In this document: positions 7,903 through 15,301 of the stretch, in pieces
Layout of the letters: each line of letters begins with the position of its first letter
How positions within the stretch are numbered: the stretch's first letter is position 1
NCBI GenBank assembly: GCA_023443745.1
Contig: JAEZTB010000042.1
Span: 558,001 to 622,000, forward strand
Direction of reading: 5' to 3'
Length of the DNA: 64,000 nt
From: Bacillota bacterium
GTDB taxonomy: Bacteria > Bacillota > Clostridia > DSM-8532
The notes under the pieces: model-generated
Databases searched by the model: none
What the model was told of the DNA's origin: nothing
The model's input: only the letters and a program-made list of their open reading frames with translations
Translations under genes and position numbers: made by a program

Positions 7903-10584
7903 ATGGCTGAAAGAGTAAAAATACTGGATCTTGCCAATCACCTCAACAGAACAAAGACCGGTTCAAAATCCGGAATTAAGTATGGAGATCCGGAATACAT
8001 GATCCTGGAACCTGTTGTTACGGATGAAATGGCAGAGGTAGGAATGCATCTGGGGTTCCGCAAAGAGCGGAGTGCCCAAGATATTGCAGCTCTGTGCGGC
8101 AAATCAGTGGAGGAAACAGAAAAGCGCCTGTGGGAGCTGGCTGTTGCCGGTGTTTGTTTTGTTAATAAAATTGATGGTGTTGATAAATACTGGACCGACC
8201 TCTGGGTTCCGGGCATTATGGAAATGATGGCTGGCCATAAGGAAAATGTTGAAAAGTATCCACAGATTGCCGAAGCCTTTGAAGCCTATGGAAGAGTAAG
8301 AGGCGCAAAGACGGCAGGCAATTTTCCTGTGGGTTTAGGCTTGATGCGTGTAATTCCCATTGAACAAGCTGTTGAAGGGGAAACCAGAAGAGCATCATAT
8401 GAGGAAGTATCCAAATATCTCAATGAAAATACGATTTTCACCGTTGCCGACTGCTCTTGCCGTACGGTTAGAAAATCCATGGGCGAAGGCTGCGGTCATC
8501 TGGCTGAGGATATGTGCATCCAGATGGGCCATGCCGCCGAATACTATATTCGGACAGGCAGAGGTCGCCAAATCACCCGTGAAGAAGCTTTTGAAATAAT
8601 CAAAAGAGCTGAAGAAAACGGTTTGATGCATCAAATCCCGAATACGGACGGTATAGGCAAAACCCACGCTATCTGTAACTGCTGCGGTTGCTCCTGTCTG
8701 TCTTTAAGAACTGCCGAAATGTTCTTAAATAATGACATGGTGCGTTCCAACTATACTGCAAAAGTGGATAAGGACAAATGTGTGGCTTGCGGCGAATGTG
8801 TAACAAATTGTCCCGTCAATGCCCTTCAGTTAGGTCAGAAGCTCTGCACGAAAACTCCCGCTGTCGAGAAGAAGCGTCCTATTCCCTATGATACGGAATG
8901 GGGTCCCGACAAATGGAATCCTGATTATCGTATTAACAGGAAAAATGTTGTTGATAGCGGCACCAGCCCGTGCAAAACAAACTGTCCGGCTCATATCGCG
9001 GTTCAGGGTTATATTAAGCTGGCTTCCCAGGGCAGATATACCGAAGCCCTGGAACTCATCAAACATGAAAATCCGTTTCCGGCGGTTTGCGGGCGCATCT
9101 GCCCCAGAAAATGTGAATCGGATTGTACCAGAGGCGATATTGACGATCCCATTGCTATCGATGAAATCAAAAAATTCATAGCGGAACAGGATTTAAACAA
9201 GGAACATCGCTACATACCAAAAAAGAGACATGACTATGGCAAGAAGATTGCGGTCATCGGCGCCGGCCCTGCGGGACTCTCCTGTGCTTACTATCTGGCC
9301 ATTGACGGTTATAAGGTTACCGTATTTGAAAAACAGAAGGTTCTTGGCGGAATGCTGACACTGGGCATCCCCTCCTTCAGGCTTGAAAAAGATGTCGTCA
9401 ACGCAGAAATTGACATTCTGCGTGAGCTGGGTGTTGAATTCAAGACAGGTGTCGAAGTGGGTAAGGATGTGGCTCTGGATGACCTGAGGGGTCAGGGGTA
9501 TAAAGCCTTCTATCTTGCTATTGGTGCCCAGGCAGGCAGAAAGATCGGTATCGAAGGCGAAGAAGCATATGGTGTTATGGCAGGAGTCGATTTCCTGCGC
9601 ACTGTAAACCTGGGCGAAGGCATGGGACTCCAAGGAAAAACCGTCGTTATTGGCGGCGGAAATGTTGCCATCGATGTGGCAAGAACGGCAGTACGATCCG
9701 GTGCTTCTAAAGTCGATATGTTCTGTTTGGAAACCCGTGAGGAGATGCCAGCCCTTGGTGAAGAAATTGAAGAAGCCATGGCAGAAAGCATTGCAATTAA
9801 CAATTCCTGGGGTCCAAAGCGTATTTTAACTGAAAATGGTCATGTTATCGGCGTGGAATTCAAGAAATGTGTTTCGGTATTTGATGAGAACAAAAGATTC
9901 AGCCCCAAGTATGACGAAGAGGATAACATGATTGTGGAAGCCGATAATGTACTGCTTTCGGTCGGCCAGGCAATGGATTGGGGTAATTTGATTACGGGCA
10001 GCAAGATTGAATTAAATCCCAACAAGACTATCAAAGCCGATCCATTTACCTATCAGACCGGAGAACCGGATGTCTTTACCGGAGGTGACATCCATACAGG
10101 TCCGAAATTTGCCATTGATGCCATTGCTGCGGGCAAGGAAGGTGCAATTTCCATCCATCGTTATGTTCAACCCGGACAGAGCTTGATTCTCGGCCGAGAC
10201 AGAAAAGAATATCATGCGCTGGATAAAGCAAATACCGTTCTTGAAGGATACGATACGCTTCCCAGGCAAAAAGCCGAGCACATTGACGGCAGCTCATCAA
10301 AAGAAACCTTCAAGGATCTGCGTACCACCTTTACAGAAGAGCAGATCAGGAAGGAAACAGAACGCTGCTTAAGCTGCGGTGCTACCGTTGTTGATGAATA
10401 CATGTGCGTAGGCTGCGGCCAGTGTACGACTAAATGTAAGTTTGATGCCATTTCCCTTGAAAGAAGATATGACAAGTCCTCTGTTGAAATTAAGCAATTA
10501 AAACCCACCGTAGCCAAGAACATGATTAAGCGCCAGGTAAGAATTGCAGTTAAAAAGGTTAAAAATCTCTTTGTGAAGGATTAA
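7903..10584 (+). CDS. Multidomain Fe-S/FAD/NAD(P) oxidoreductase (GltD-like) with cysteine-rich N-terminal domain
   Basis: 893 residues from the ATG at 7903, which has AAGGAG upstream; a longer frame from 7828 would overlap hypB and lacks a ribosome site. Domains: an unassigned N-terminal region (1-180) with helix-turn-helix-like character; a cysteine cluster at 184-265 (ADCSCR, EGCGH, DMC, ICNCCGCSC); a 4Fe-4S ferredoxin near 293-304 (CVACGECVTNCP); a GltD-type Fe-S helical domain from about 357 (CKTNCPAHI, CGRICPRKCESDC); an FAD Rossmann motif GAGPAG near 452; an NAD(P) motif GGGNVAID near 584; and a second ferredoxin at the C-terminus (CVGCGQCTTKC, about 836). It should move electrons between NAD(P)H and ferredoxin-like clusters or an external acceptor. 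Sandwiched between hypB and hypA in one operon; the reaction is unknown. Confidence 0.88.
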   Translation: MAERVKILDLANHLNRTKTGSKSGIKYGDPEYMILEPVVTDEMAEVGMHLGFRKERSAQDIAALCGKSVEETEKRLWELAVAGVCFVNKIDGVDKYWTDLWVPGIMEMMAGHKENVEKYPQIAEAFEAYGRVRGAKTAGNFPVGLGLMRVIPIEQAVEGETRRASYEEVSKYLNENTIFTVADCSCRTVRKSMGEGCGHLAEDMCIQMGHAAEYYIRTGRGRQITREEAFEIIKRAEENGLMHQIPNTDGIGKTHAICNCCGCSCLSLRTAEMFLNNDMVRSNYTAKVDKDKCVACGECVTNCPVNALQLGQKLCTKTPAVEKKRPIPYDTEWGPDKWNPDYRINRKNVVDSGTSPCKTNCPAHIAVQGYIKLASQGRYTEALELIKHENPFPAVCGRICPRKCESDCTRGDIDDPIAIDEIKKFIAEQDLNKEHRYIPKKRHDYGKKIAVIGAGPAGLSCAYYLAIDGYKVTVFEKQKVLGGMLTLGIPSFRLEKDVVNAEIDILRELGVEFKTGVEVGKDVALDDLRGQGYKAFYLAIGAQAGRKIGIEGEEAYGVMAGVDFLRTVNLGEGMGLQGKTVVIGGGNVAIDVARTAVRSGASKVDMFCLETREEMPALGEEIEEAMAESIAINNSWGPKRILTENGHVIGVEFKKCVSVFDENKRFSPKYDEEDNMIVEADNVLLSVGQAMDWGNLITGSKIELNPNKTIKADPFTYQTGEPDVFTGGDIHTGPKFAIDAIAAGKEGAISIHRYVQPGQSLILGRDRKEYHALDKANTVLEGYDTLPRQKAEHIDGSSSKETFKDLRTTFTEEQIRKETERCLSCGATVVDEYMCVGCGQCTTKCKFDAISLERRYDKSSVEIKQLKPTVAKNMIKRQVRIAVKKVKNLFVKD

Positions 10585-10632
10585 GCCCAATTGAAGAAGC
10601 AGGAAACATAAAGACACAGGCAGGTGATGGAT

Positions 10633-10974
10633 TTGCATGAATTGGGTGTTGTAATTGAAGTGGTAAAAACCGTTGAAAAAATAGCAGAAAGCGAACATCT
10701 GACTAAAATTGATACATTGGTTTTACAAATCGGAGAGCTTTCATCCATGATACCAATGTATATAGAACAGTGTTATCCGGCTGCGGTGGACGGCACGCTT
10801 CTCCAAGACACAAAGCTTGAAATTGAGATCCTGCCGGGTAACGCTCTTTGTAAGGACTGCAATAAGGTTTTTAATTTCTTGGAAAATAAGCGTAAATGCC
10901 CTTATTGCGGATGCGAAAAATGCGAATTGTTAAGCGGAAAAGAATTCTATATTAAGGAAATTGTTGCCTGCTAA
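10633..10974 (+). CDS. hypA: HypA-type nickel metallochaperone
   Basis: I place the start at the TTG at 10633, not the upstream GTG 10624 or ATG 10627. AGGTGA at 10622-10627 is correctly spaced for it. The protein then begins M-H-E-L, and HypA needs His2 next to the free N-terminus as nickel ligand. With this start the zinc cysteines fall at 73, 76, 89 and 92 (CKDC and CPYC), nearly the textbook positions, and the length is 113 residues, normal for HypA. HypA carries nickel and hands it over with HypB. The gene follows the flavoprotein and precedes the DUF5692-like gene, so nickel delivery appears to be part of this operon's job. Confidence 0.88.
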   Translation: MHELGVVIEVVKTVEKIAESEHLTKIDTLVLQIGELSSMIPMYIEQCYPAAVDGTLLQDTKLEIEILPGNALCKDCNKVFNFLENKRKCPYCGCEKCELLSGKEFYIKEIVAC

Positions 10975-10993
10975 TCAGGCAAGGAGGGTTACT

Positions 10994-11974
10994 ATGCTAT
11001 TTCAAGTTTATGGAGAAAATACTATTTATCAATGGCTCGGCCTCTTTCTTGTCCTAGGCTGCCTTATCGCTGCCAATGAGCTGACAAGACGCTCAAAAAC
11101 GGGTGGCATGATTTTCTTGCTTGCCATTCCGGCAGCTCTCACGATCTACTTTATCTCTCTCTACATAGGAGCTGCTCAGGGTGCCCAATGGGCTTTGACA
11201 AATCCTACCTATACCAACATGAACAGCTGGTTCCACTACGCCAAGCTTTATGCCGCACTGGCAGGATGCATCGGCTTTATGATGATCAGATATGATTGGT
11301 GGATCGGCAAAAAGAAATGGTTCGTATTCTATCCCTATGCCATTCTCTCCATCAACATTCTTATCGCCGTAGTCAGCGATTTTGAATCCGCAGCCAAAGG
11401 GTGGCAAACATGGTGGACTTCCTCCGAGGGCGTTGCCCTTTATGGCGGCTGGCATAATATTTTCAATGGTCTGGCAGGTATCCTCAGCATTATTGGTATC
11501 ACAGGCTGGATGGGCATTTATGTATCCAAGGATAAGAGGGATATGCTGTGGCCCGACATGATATGGATCTATATTATAGCCTACGACATCTGGAACTTTG
11601 CTTATACATATAACTGCCTGCCTACGCACTCCTGGTATGCTGGTATCGCACTGCTGCTTGCTCCTACCATCGCAGCCTTCTTCTGGAATAAAGGCGCTTG
11701 GCTGGCAAACCGGGCACATACCCTCGCAATCTGGTGTATGTATGCTCAGGTTTTCCCACTCTTCCAGGATGAGGGCGTATTCGCCGTAAAGAGCGTACAG
11801 TATGCCAATAACTTTGTTCCCATGACAGTAGTAAGCGCACTTGCCCTGGTTGCTAACATCATCCTTGTTGTGGTCGTTCTCCAAAGAGCAATCAAAGCTA
11901 AGAAGAATCCTTACACCAATGAAATGTTCGTGGATACCGCTGACTATAAAAAGGCCATAGCTCGAGCAAAATGA
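10994..11974 (+). CDS. Polytopic membrane protein (DUF5692-like)
   Basis: 326 residues from the ATG at 10994, preceded by AAGGAGGG; an in-frame upstream extension overlaps hypA's end and lacks a ribosome site. About nine hydrophobic segments, many Trp and Tyr residues (for example NMNSWFHYAKLYAAL, MRYDWWIG-like, WPDMIWIYIIAYDIWNFAY) and two conserved-looking His (one in the WHNI segment, one in a Pro-Thr-His-Ser loop). It resembles what I recall as DUF5692, a family without assigned function; that is a recollection, not a search. Last gene of the hypB operon, 19 bases after hypA, followed by a likely terminator. It could be a membrane partner or electron or metal carrier for the flavoprotein. 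Confidence 0.75.
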   Translation: MLFQVYGENTIYQWLGLFLVLGCLIAANELTRRSKTGGMIFLLAIPAALTIYFISLYIGAAQGAQWALTNPTYTNMNSWFHYAKLYAALAGCIGFMMIRYDWWIGKKKWFVFYPYAILSINILIAVVSDFESAAKGWQTWWTSSEGVALYGGWHNIFNGLAGILSIIGITGWMGIYVSKDKRDMLWPDMIWIYIIAYDIWNFAYTYNCLPTHSWYAGIALLLAPTIAAFFWNKGAWLANRAHTLAIWCMYAQVFPLFQDEGVFAVKSVQYANNFVPMTVVSALALVANIILVVVVLQRAIKAKKNPYTNEMFVDTADYKKAIARAK

Positions 11975-12039
11975 GCCTTTTCATTCGCTTTTGATCTATT
12001 AATGAGTACACTTCATATTGTCTGGAGTAATTTGTGCAA

Positions 12040-12081
12040 GAACAGGTCGCTGCCTATTTGGCCGCGGCCTGTTTACTTTCA
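12040..12081 (+). terminator. Likely terminator of the hypB operon
   Basis: Inverted repeat AACAGG ... CCTGTT with extra GC pairing inside, followed by TTACTTT. It lies 66 bases after the stop of the DUF5692-like gene. The following bases up to 12194 carry a TATAAT box at 12133-12138 that may serve the next gene. Confidence 0.5.
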
Positions 12082-12194
12082 GGTCTGCTATTTAAGGTTT
12101 ATTTAAGTTTCAGTTTTAGTGTTATTGATAAGTATAATTGGGTAAATAAGGAATTAAATTAGGTTGATAAAGTTCCAGGAAGGAGATTAAAAGC

Positions 12195-12875
12195 ATGAAG
12201 TATGAAATAGTCGGTGAACCATTACCGGTGGCTATCTGCCATGTGAGCCAAGGAGAAACGCTGATTACTGAAAGGGGCTCCATGAGCTGGATGAGCCCTA
12301 ACATGAAAATGGAGACGTCGACCAATGGAGGCATTGGAAAAGCGCTGGGGAGGATGTTTTCGGGGGACTCCATATTCCAGAACAGATACACGGCCATGGG
12401 TGGCGAGGGACTGATTGCTTTTGCATCAAGCTTCCCCGGTTCTATCCGGGCACTTGAGATTGCTCCGGGTAACAGCATGATCGTTCAAAAATCTGCTTTT
12501 CTGGCTTCTGAAGCCAGTGTTGAGCTATCTGTCCATTTTAACAAGAAATTTGGAGCAGGCTTCTTCGGTGGAGAAGGCTTTATCATGCAGAAGCTGTCCG
12601 GGCATGGTACAGCGTTTATTGAGATTGACGGCTATGCCGTTGAGTACAATCTTCAGCCTGGTCAACAGATGGTTATTGATACCGGATATCTGGCTGCAAT
12701 GACCGAAAGCTGCTCGATAGAAATACAAGCGGTATCGGGTGTGAAAAATATGCTGTTCGGCGGAGAAGGAATATTCAATACCATCGTTACCGGTCCGGGA
12801 AGAATTATATTGCAAACAATGCCGGTAAGCAATGTTGCCGCTACCATACGCCCGTTCATTCCTACAGCAAAATAA
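12195..12875 (+). CDS. AIM24/TIGR00266-family protein
   Basis: 226 residues, ATG with AGGAG upstream. It has the N-terminal pattern of the TIGR00266/AIM24 family (MKYEIVGEPLPVAICHV, then ERGSMSWMSPNMKMET) and the glycine-rich repeats FGGEGFIMQKLSG and FGGEGIFNTIVTG of its double-stranded beta-barrel. No signal peptide and no membrane segment. Bacterial members have no settled biochemical function; the yeast namesake is mitochondrial. It sits alone between two terminators, convergent with the sirtuin gene, so the neighbours say little. Confidence 0.9.
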   Translation: MKYEIVGEPLPVAICHVSQGETLITERGSMSWMSPNMKMETSTNGGIGKALGRMFSGDSIFQNRYTAMGGEGLIAFASSFPGSIRALEIAPGNSMIVQKSAFLASEASVELSVHFNKKFGAGFFGGEGFIMQKLSGHGTAFIEIDGYAVEYNLQPGQQMVIDTGYLAAMTESCSIEIQAVSGVKNMLFGGEGIFNTIVTGPGRIILQTMPVSNVAATIRPFIPTAK

Positions 12876-12917
12876 AATAAATAAAATAATCATATAAGCT
12901 GTAATAAATAGCTTTTG

Positions 12918-12957
12918 AAAAGGATATCCCGTCGCTCGACTAAGGATATCCTTTTTA
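12918..12957. terminator. Bidirectional terminator between the AIM24-like and sirtuin genes
   Basis: AAAAGGATATCC at 12918-12929 pairs with GGATATCCTTTTT ending near 12956; loop of 14 bases. A-run on the left and T-run on the right make it work on both strands, fitting the convergent genes ending at 12875 and 12955. Confidence 0.85.
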
Positions 12958-13689
12958 CATTTCTAATGCATCACCGAGCACTTTTCCTATAGACTCATGA
13001 ATAACCAGATTGGCTCTCCGGTCGTAGGGCGTTTCAGATTTATTTGCAAGAACCAGTCTATTCCCTGAATAAAAGTCGATAAGCCCTGCAGCAGGATACA
13101 CGGCAAGGGATGTTCCGCCCACAATTAGCATATCCGCTTTCCGGATATGGTCGATGGACTTCGCCATAACCTGCATATCGAGATTTTCTTCATATAGAGT
13201 TACATCAGGCCTGACGATGCCGCCGCACTTTTCACACCTGGGTACAGACTCGGAACTTCCTATAACAAACTCCAACCCATACTTCTCTTTGCACTTCATG
13301 CAATAATTGCGATGTACCGATCCATGCAGTTCCAGTACCTCCCGGCTTCCTGCCAGCTGATGGAGTCCGTCGATATTCTGTGTTATTACAGCCTTTAATT
13401 TGTCTTCCTTCTCCATTTCAGCAAGTGCCCGATGCGCCTTGTTTGGTTTAGCATCTGTAAAGATCATGCTGCTTCGGTAAAAATCATAGAAAACCGCCGG
13501 ATTAGCCATAAAGAAGGTGCGGCTGAGTATCTCCTCGGGTGAACGTCCGTACTTTGTAATGGTATTATAAATGCCATTCTCGCTCCTGAAATCCGGAATA
13601 TTGCTTTCGGTTGAGACACCAGCCCCGCCGAAAAAAACTACATAACTGCTGTTTGACAGCAGCTCTTTTAATTTAACCAAGCCCATCAT
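12955..13689 (-). CDS. Sir2-family NAD-dependent protein deacylase
   Basis: 244 residues. Class signatures are all present: GGAGVSTESNIPDFR at 21-35 (NAD binding), TQNIDGLH at 103-110, catalytic His122 in LHGS, and the zinc pairs Cys130/Cys133 and Cys152/Cys155. The C-terminal NAD contacts GGTSLAVYPAA are also there. It removes acyl groups from protein lysines in the cytoplasm using NAD. Two tandem ATGs; AGGAG lies upstream of the first. Stand-alone gene, convergent with the AIM24-like gene and ending inside their shared terminator. Confidence 0.94.
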   Translation of the reverse strand: MMGLVKLKELLSNSSYVVFFGGAGVSTESNIPDFRSENGIYNTITKYGRSPEEILSRTFFMANPAVFYDFYRSSMIFTDAKPNKAHRALAEMEKEDKLKAVITQNIDGLHQLAGSREVLELHGSVHRNYCMKCKEKYGLEFVIGSSESVPRCEKCGGIVRPDVTLYEENLDMQVMAKSIDHIRKADMLIVGGTSLAVYPAAGLIDFYSGNRLVLANKSETPYDRRANLVIHESIGKVLGDALEM

Positions 13690-13794
13690 TCCGCCCCACT
13701 CCTAAAGAACTCATAACCATCAATCACAAATATTATATCACTGAAATATTAAGAAGCAGTCTGATTAAGCGTTATTTGAAAGCACAATGCTCCT

Positions 13795-14211
13795 CTATTC
13801 TATTCCATACTTTCCGTGGGTTTCTTTATCGGTACCTTTTTTAGATACGTAAAGGTTCCCGCTTGTATCGAGACCTGCATAGAAAACGTCGCTGATATTA
13901 TTAATGCCATTTTTGCTGAGCCGATCAATGAGCCATTCTTCATTGAGATATGTAGCCTTCAGATTTTCTGACATGACACGGCCATCAATAATAATATCTT
14001 TTGTTAACCCTTTATAGCCTGTAGCCGACGAATAAACAGAATTCATGTTGCTTATGGCAATGATTGAAGTTACCGAACCAATAGATATGGCAACAACAAA
14101 ATCAATAAAGGTCATCTGTGAGATAGCCTTTCTACCCAATAGACGAGTTGATGCCAGAGCCAATACAAAAGCAAGGACAGACCTCAAAAAAGTAAGTAAA
14201 ATTTCATGCAA
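13795..14211 (-). CDS. DUF421 (YetF-like) membrane protein, internally shortened
   Basis: 138 residues. The N-terminal part has one long hydrophobic segment and the DUF421 signature RLLGRKAISQMTFIDFVVAI followed by SIGS; the C-terminal part has the cytoplasmic DUF421 beta domain (DIIIDGRVMSENLKATYLNEEWLIDRLSKNGI in two pieces). Usual family members are about 200-240 residues with three membrane segments; here roughly 50 residues covering segments two and three appear to be missing between the two parts. The frame is intact, so this is either a clean in-frame deletion or a genuinely short form. The ribosome site (GGGGG) is somewhat far from the ATG. Function of the family is unclear. Confidence 0.75.
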   Translation of the reverse strand: MHEILLTFLRSVLAFVLALASTRLLGRKAISQMTFIDFVVAISIGSVTSIIAISNMNSVYSSATGYKGLTKDIIIDGRVMSENLKATYLNEEWLIDRLSKNGINNISDVFYAGLDTSGNLYVSKKGTDKETHGKYGIE

Positions 14212-14348
14212 AAAGAATGCCCCCTTTCTCCAAAATATTGTTTAAGGTATTTTGTCCTTATTTTTGATTTTAATTTATTTTCCCCTGAATTTCCGTGCCG
14301 CGTCTATCATAGCAAGATATCCAACAGCAGGAACATATTCGGGAATAT

Positions 14349-15161
14349 TCAACCCTTCGTTTTTCCCTGCATGTAGCTTGATGGTGACAGGCCATACCTT
14401 TTTTTGAACATTTTTGAAAAATTAAAGATATCCTCATACCCTGTGCTTCTAGCTACTTCACCCACAGTATATTGTCCTGTTCTTAAAAGCTCGGCGGCCT
14501 TCTTGAGCCTTATATTGATCAAATACTCCTGCGGTGTTTCTCCTGTAGCCCTGTAAAAGATCCGGCATAGATAACGGCGGTCTATTCCAAGCATCTCGGC
14601 CAGCGTACTTATTCTTAACGGAGAAGCATAATTGGCCTTCAAATAGTCCTGGGCATACTTGACATACCTGGAAGAGCTTCGTGTTAAATCACTCTTCTGG
14701 ATATGGGCTTCCTGAAGAATTGAGAACATCTCAAATATCTTGCCGCACAAGAATATTTCAGTGGTCTTATTGAGGTGTTCTGCCGACTTTACACTCAAGA
14801 ACAAATCTCGTAAATAAGGAGCATATAAGGTTGAAGCGTCATCCTTTAGACCAGTAAACTGCAAGAGTTCCTCAATAAGGCTACCTTCAAATCCGACCCA
14901 GATATAGTGCCATGGATCTTCGAAATCGGCACGATAAAACGTCATTTCATAAGGTCTTATCAAAAACATACTGTTCTTTTCAAGGGTAATGGTCTGATTG
15001 TTTCTTTGAAAAATACCCTTACCCGATATAACATAGTGAATCAGATAATACTCCCTTATGGCAGGTCCGAATTCATGTCCCTTTTTGCATTCCTCCCATC
15101 CGGCTATCACAGGATTTATCTCTGAAAAATTTCTGTTTGAGACCAGTAGGCTTTTATTCAA
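14349..15161 (-). CDS. AraC-family transcriptional regulator (cupin sensor)
   Basis: 270 residues. N-terminal cupin-like arabinose-binding domain (about 1-150; motifs YYLIHYVISGKGIF and FLIRPYEMTFY), then two helix-turn-helix units in the last 100 residues (RISTLAEMLGIDRRYLCRIF and GEVARSTGYEDIFNFSKMFKKRYG). The start is a TTG at 15161 with AAGGAG seven bases upstream; no ATG fits. Divergent from the GH4 alpha-galactosidase gene, which it very probably activates in response to an alpha-galactoside. The shared 140-base gap holds a 21-bp-spaced direct repeat and an 18-bp palindrome as candidate binding sites. Confidence 0.92.
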   Translation of the reverse strand: MNKSLLVSNRNFSEINPVIAGWEECKKGHEFGPAIREYYLIHYVISGKGIFQRNNQTITLEKNSMFLIRPYEMTFYRADFEDPWHYIWVGFEGSLIEELLQFTGLKDDASTLYAPYLRDLFLSVKSAEHLNKTTEIFLCGKIFEMFSILQEAHIQKSDLTRSSSRYVKYAQDYLKANYASPLRISTLAEMLGIDRRYLCRIFYRATGETPQEYLINIRLKKAAELLRTGQYTVGEVARSTGYEDIFNFSKMFKKRYGLSPSSYMQGKTKG

Positions 15162-15192
15162 AATAATACTCCTTAAGAAAACAATAATTATG

Positions 15193-15220
15193 GTTACATT
15201 TTAACAAATTCAAGTTACAT
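15193..15220. promoter_or_regulatory. Candidate AraC-type operator: direct repeat with 21-bp period
   Basis: GTTACAT at 15193-15199 and again at 15214-15220, exactly 21 bases apart (two helical turns). Direct half-sites at this period are the classical arrangement for AraC-family proteins, and the site lies between the AraC gene and its presumed target at 15302. Confidence 0.5.
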
Positions 15221-15229
15221 CATACAATT

Positions 15230-15247
15230 CTTTTAGAGATCTAAAAG
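15230..15247. promoter_or_regulatory. 18-bp perfect palindrome upstream of the GH4 gene
   Basis: CTTTTAGAGATCTAAAAG: 8-bp arms with a 2-base centre, in the AraC/GH4 divergent gap. A dyad is not the usual AraC site, so a second regulator (for example a LacI or ROK repressor) may act here. Confidence 0.4.
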
Positions 15248-15301
15248 TGTTATTTTTGTAGTGTACCACATATTAATTATGTTTAAGAAGGAGTCAAAGC
15301 A

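Noticed and set aside
7172..10974. Reading the hypA/hypB genes as part of a [NiFe]-hydrogenase operon.
   Set aside because: No large or small hydrogenase subunit and no hypC-F gene appears; the flavoprotein has GltD and ferredoxin motifs, not the hydrogenase L1/L2 cysteine signatures.
11093..11884. 263-codon open frame on the minus strand.
   Set aside because: Lies fully antisense to the DUF5692-like membrane protein, which has a clear ribosome site and hydrophobic pattern; the antisense product has no recognisable features.
14275..14367. Minus-strand codons after the AraC stop, in another frame, read like a plausible protein end (G-L-N-I-P-E-Y-V-P-A-V-G-Y-L-A).
   Set aside because: Only about 30 codons, no start or ribosome site, and the upstream continuation is just the AraC gene in a wrong frame. 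It may be a gene remnant, but I could not tie it to any family.
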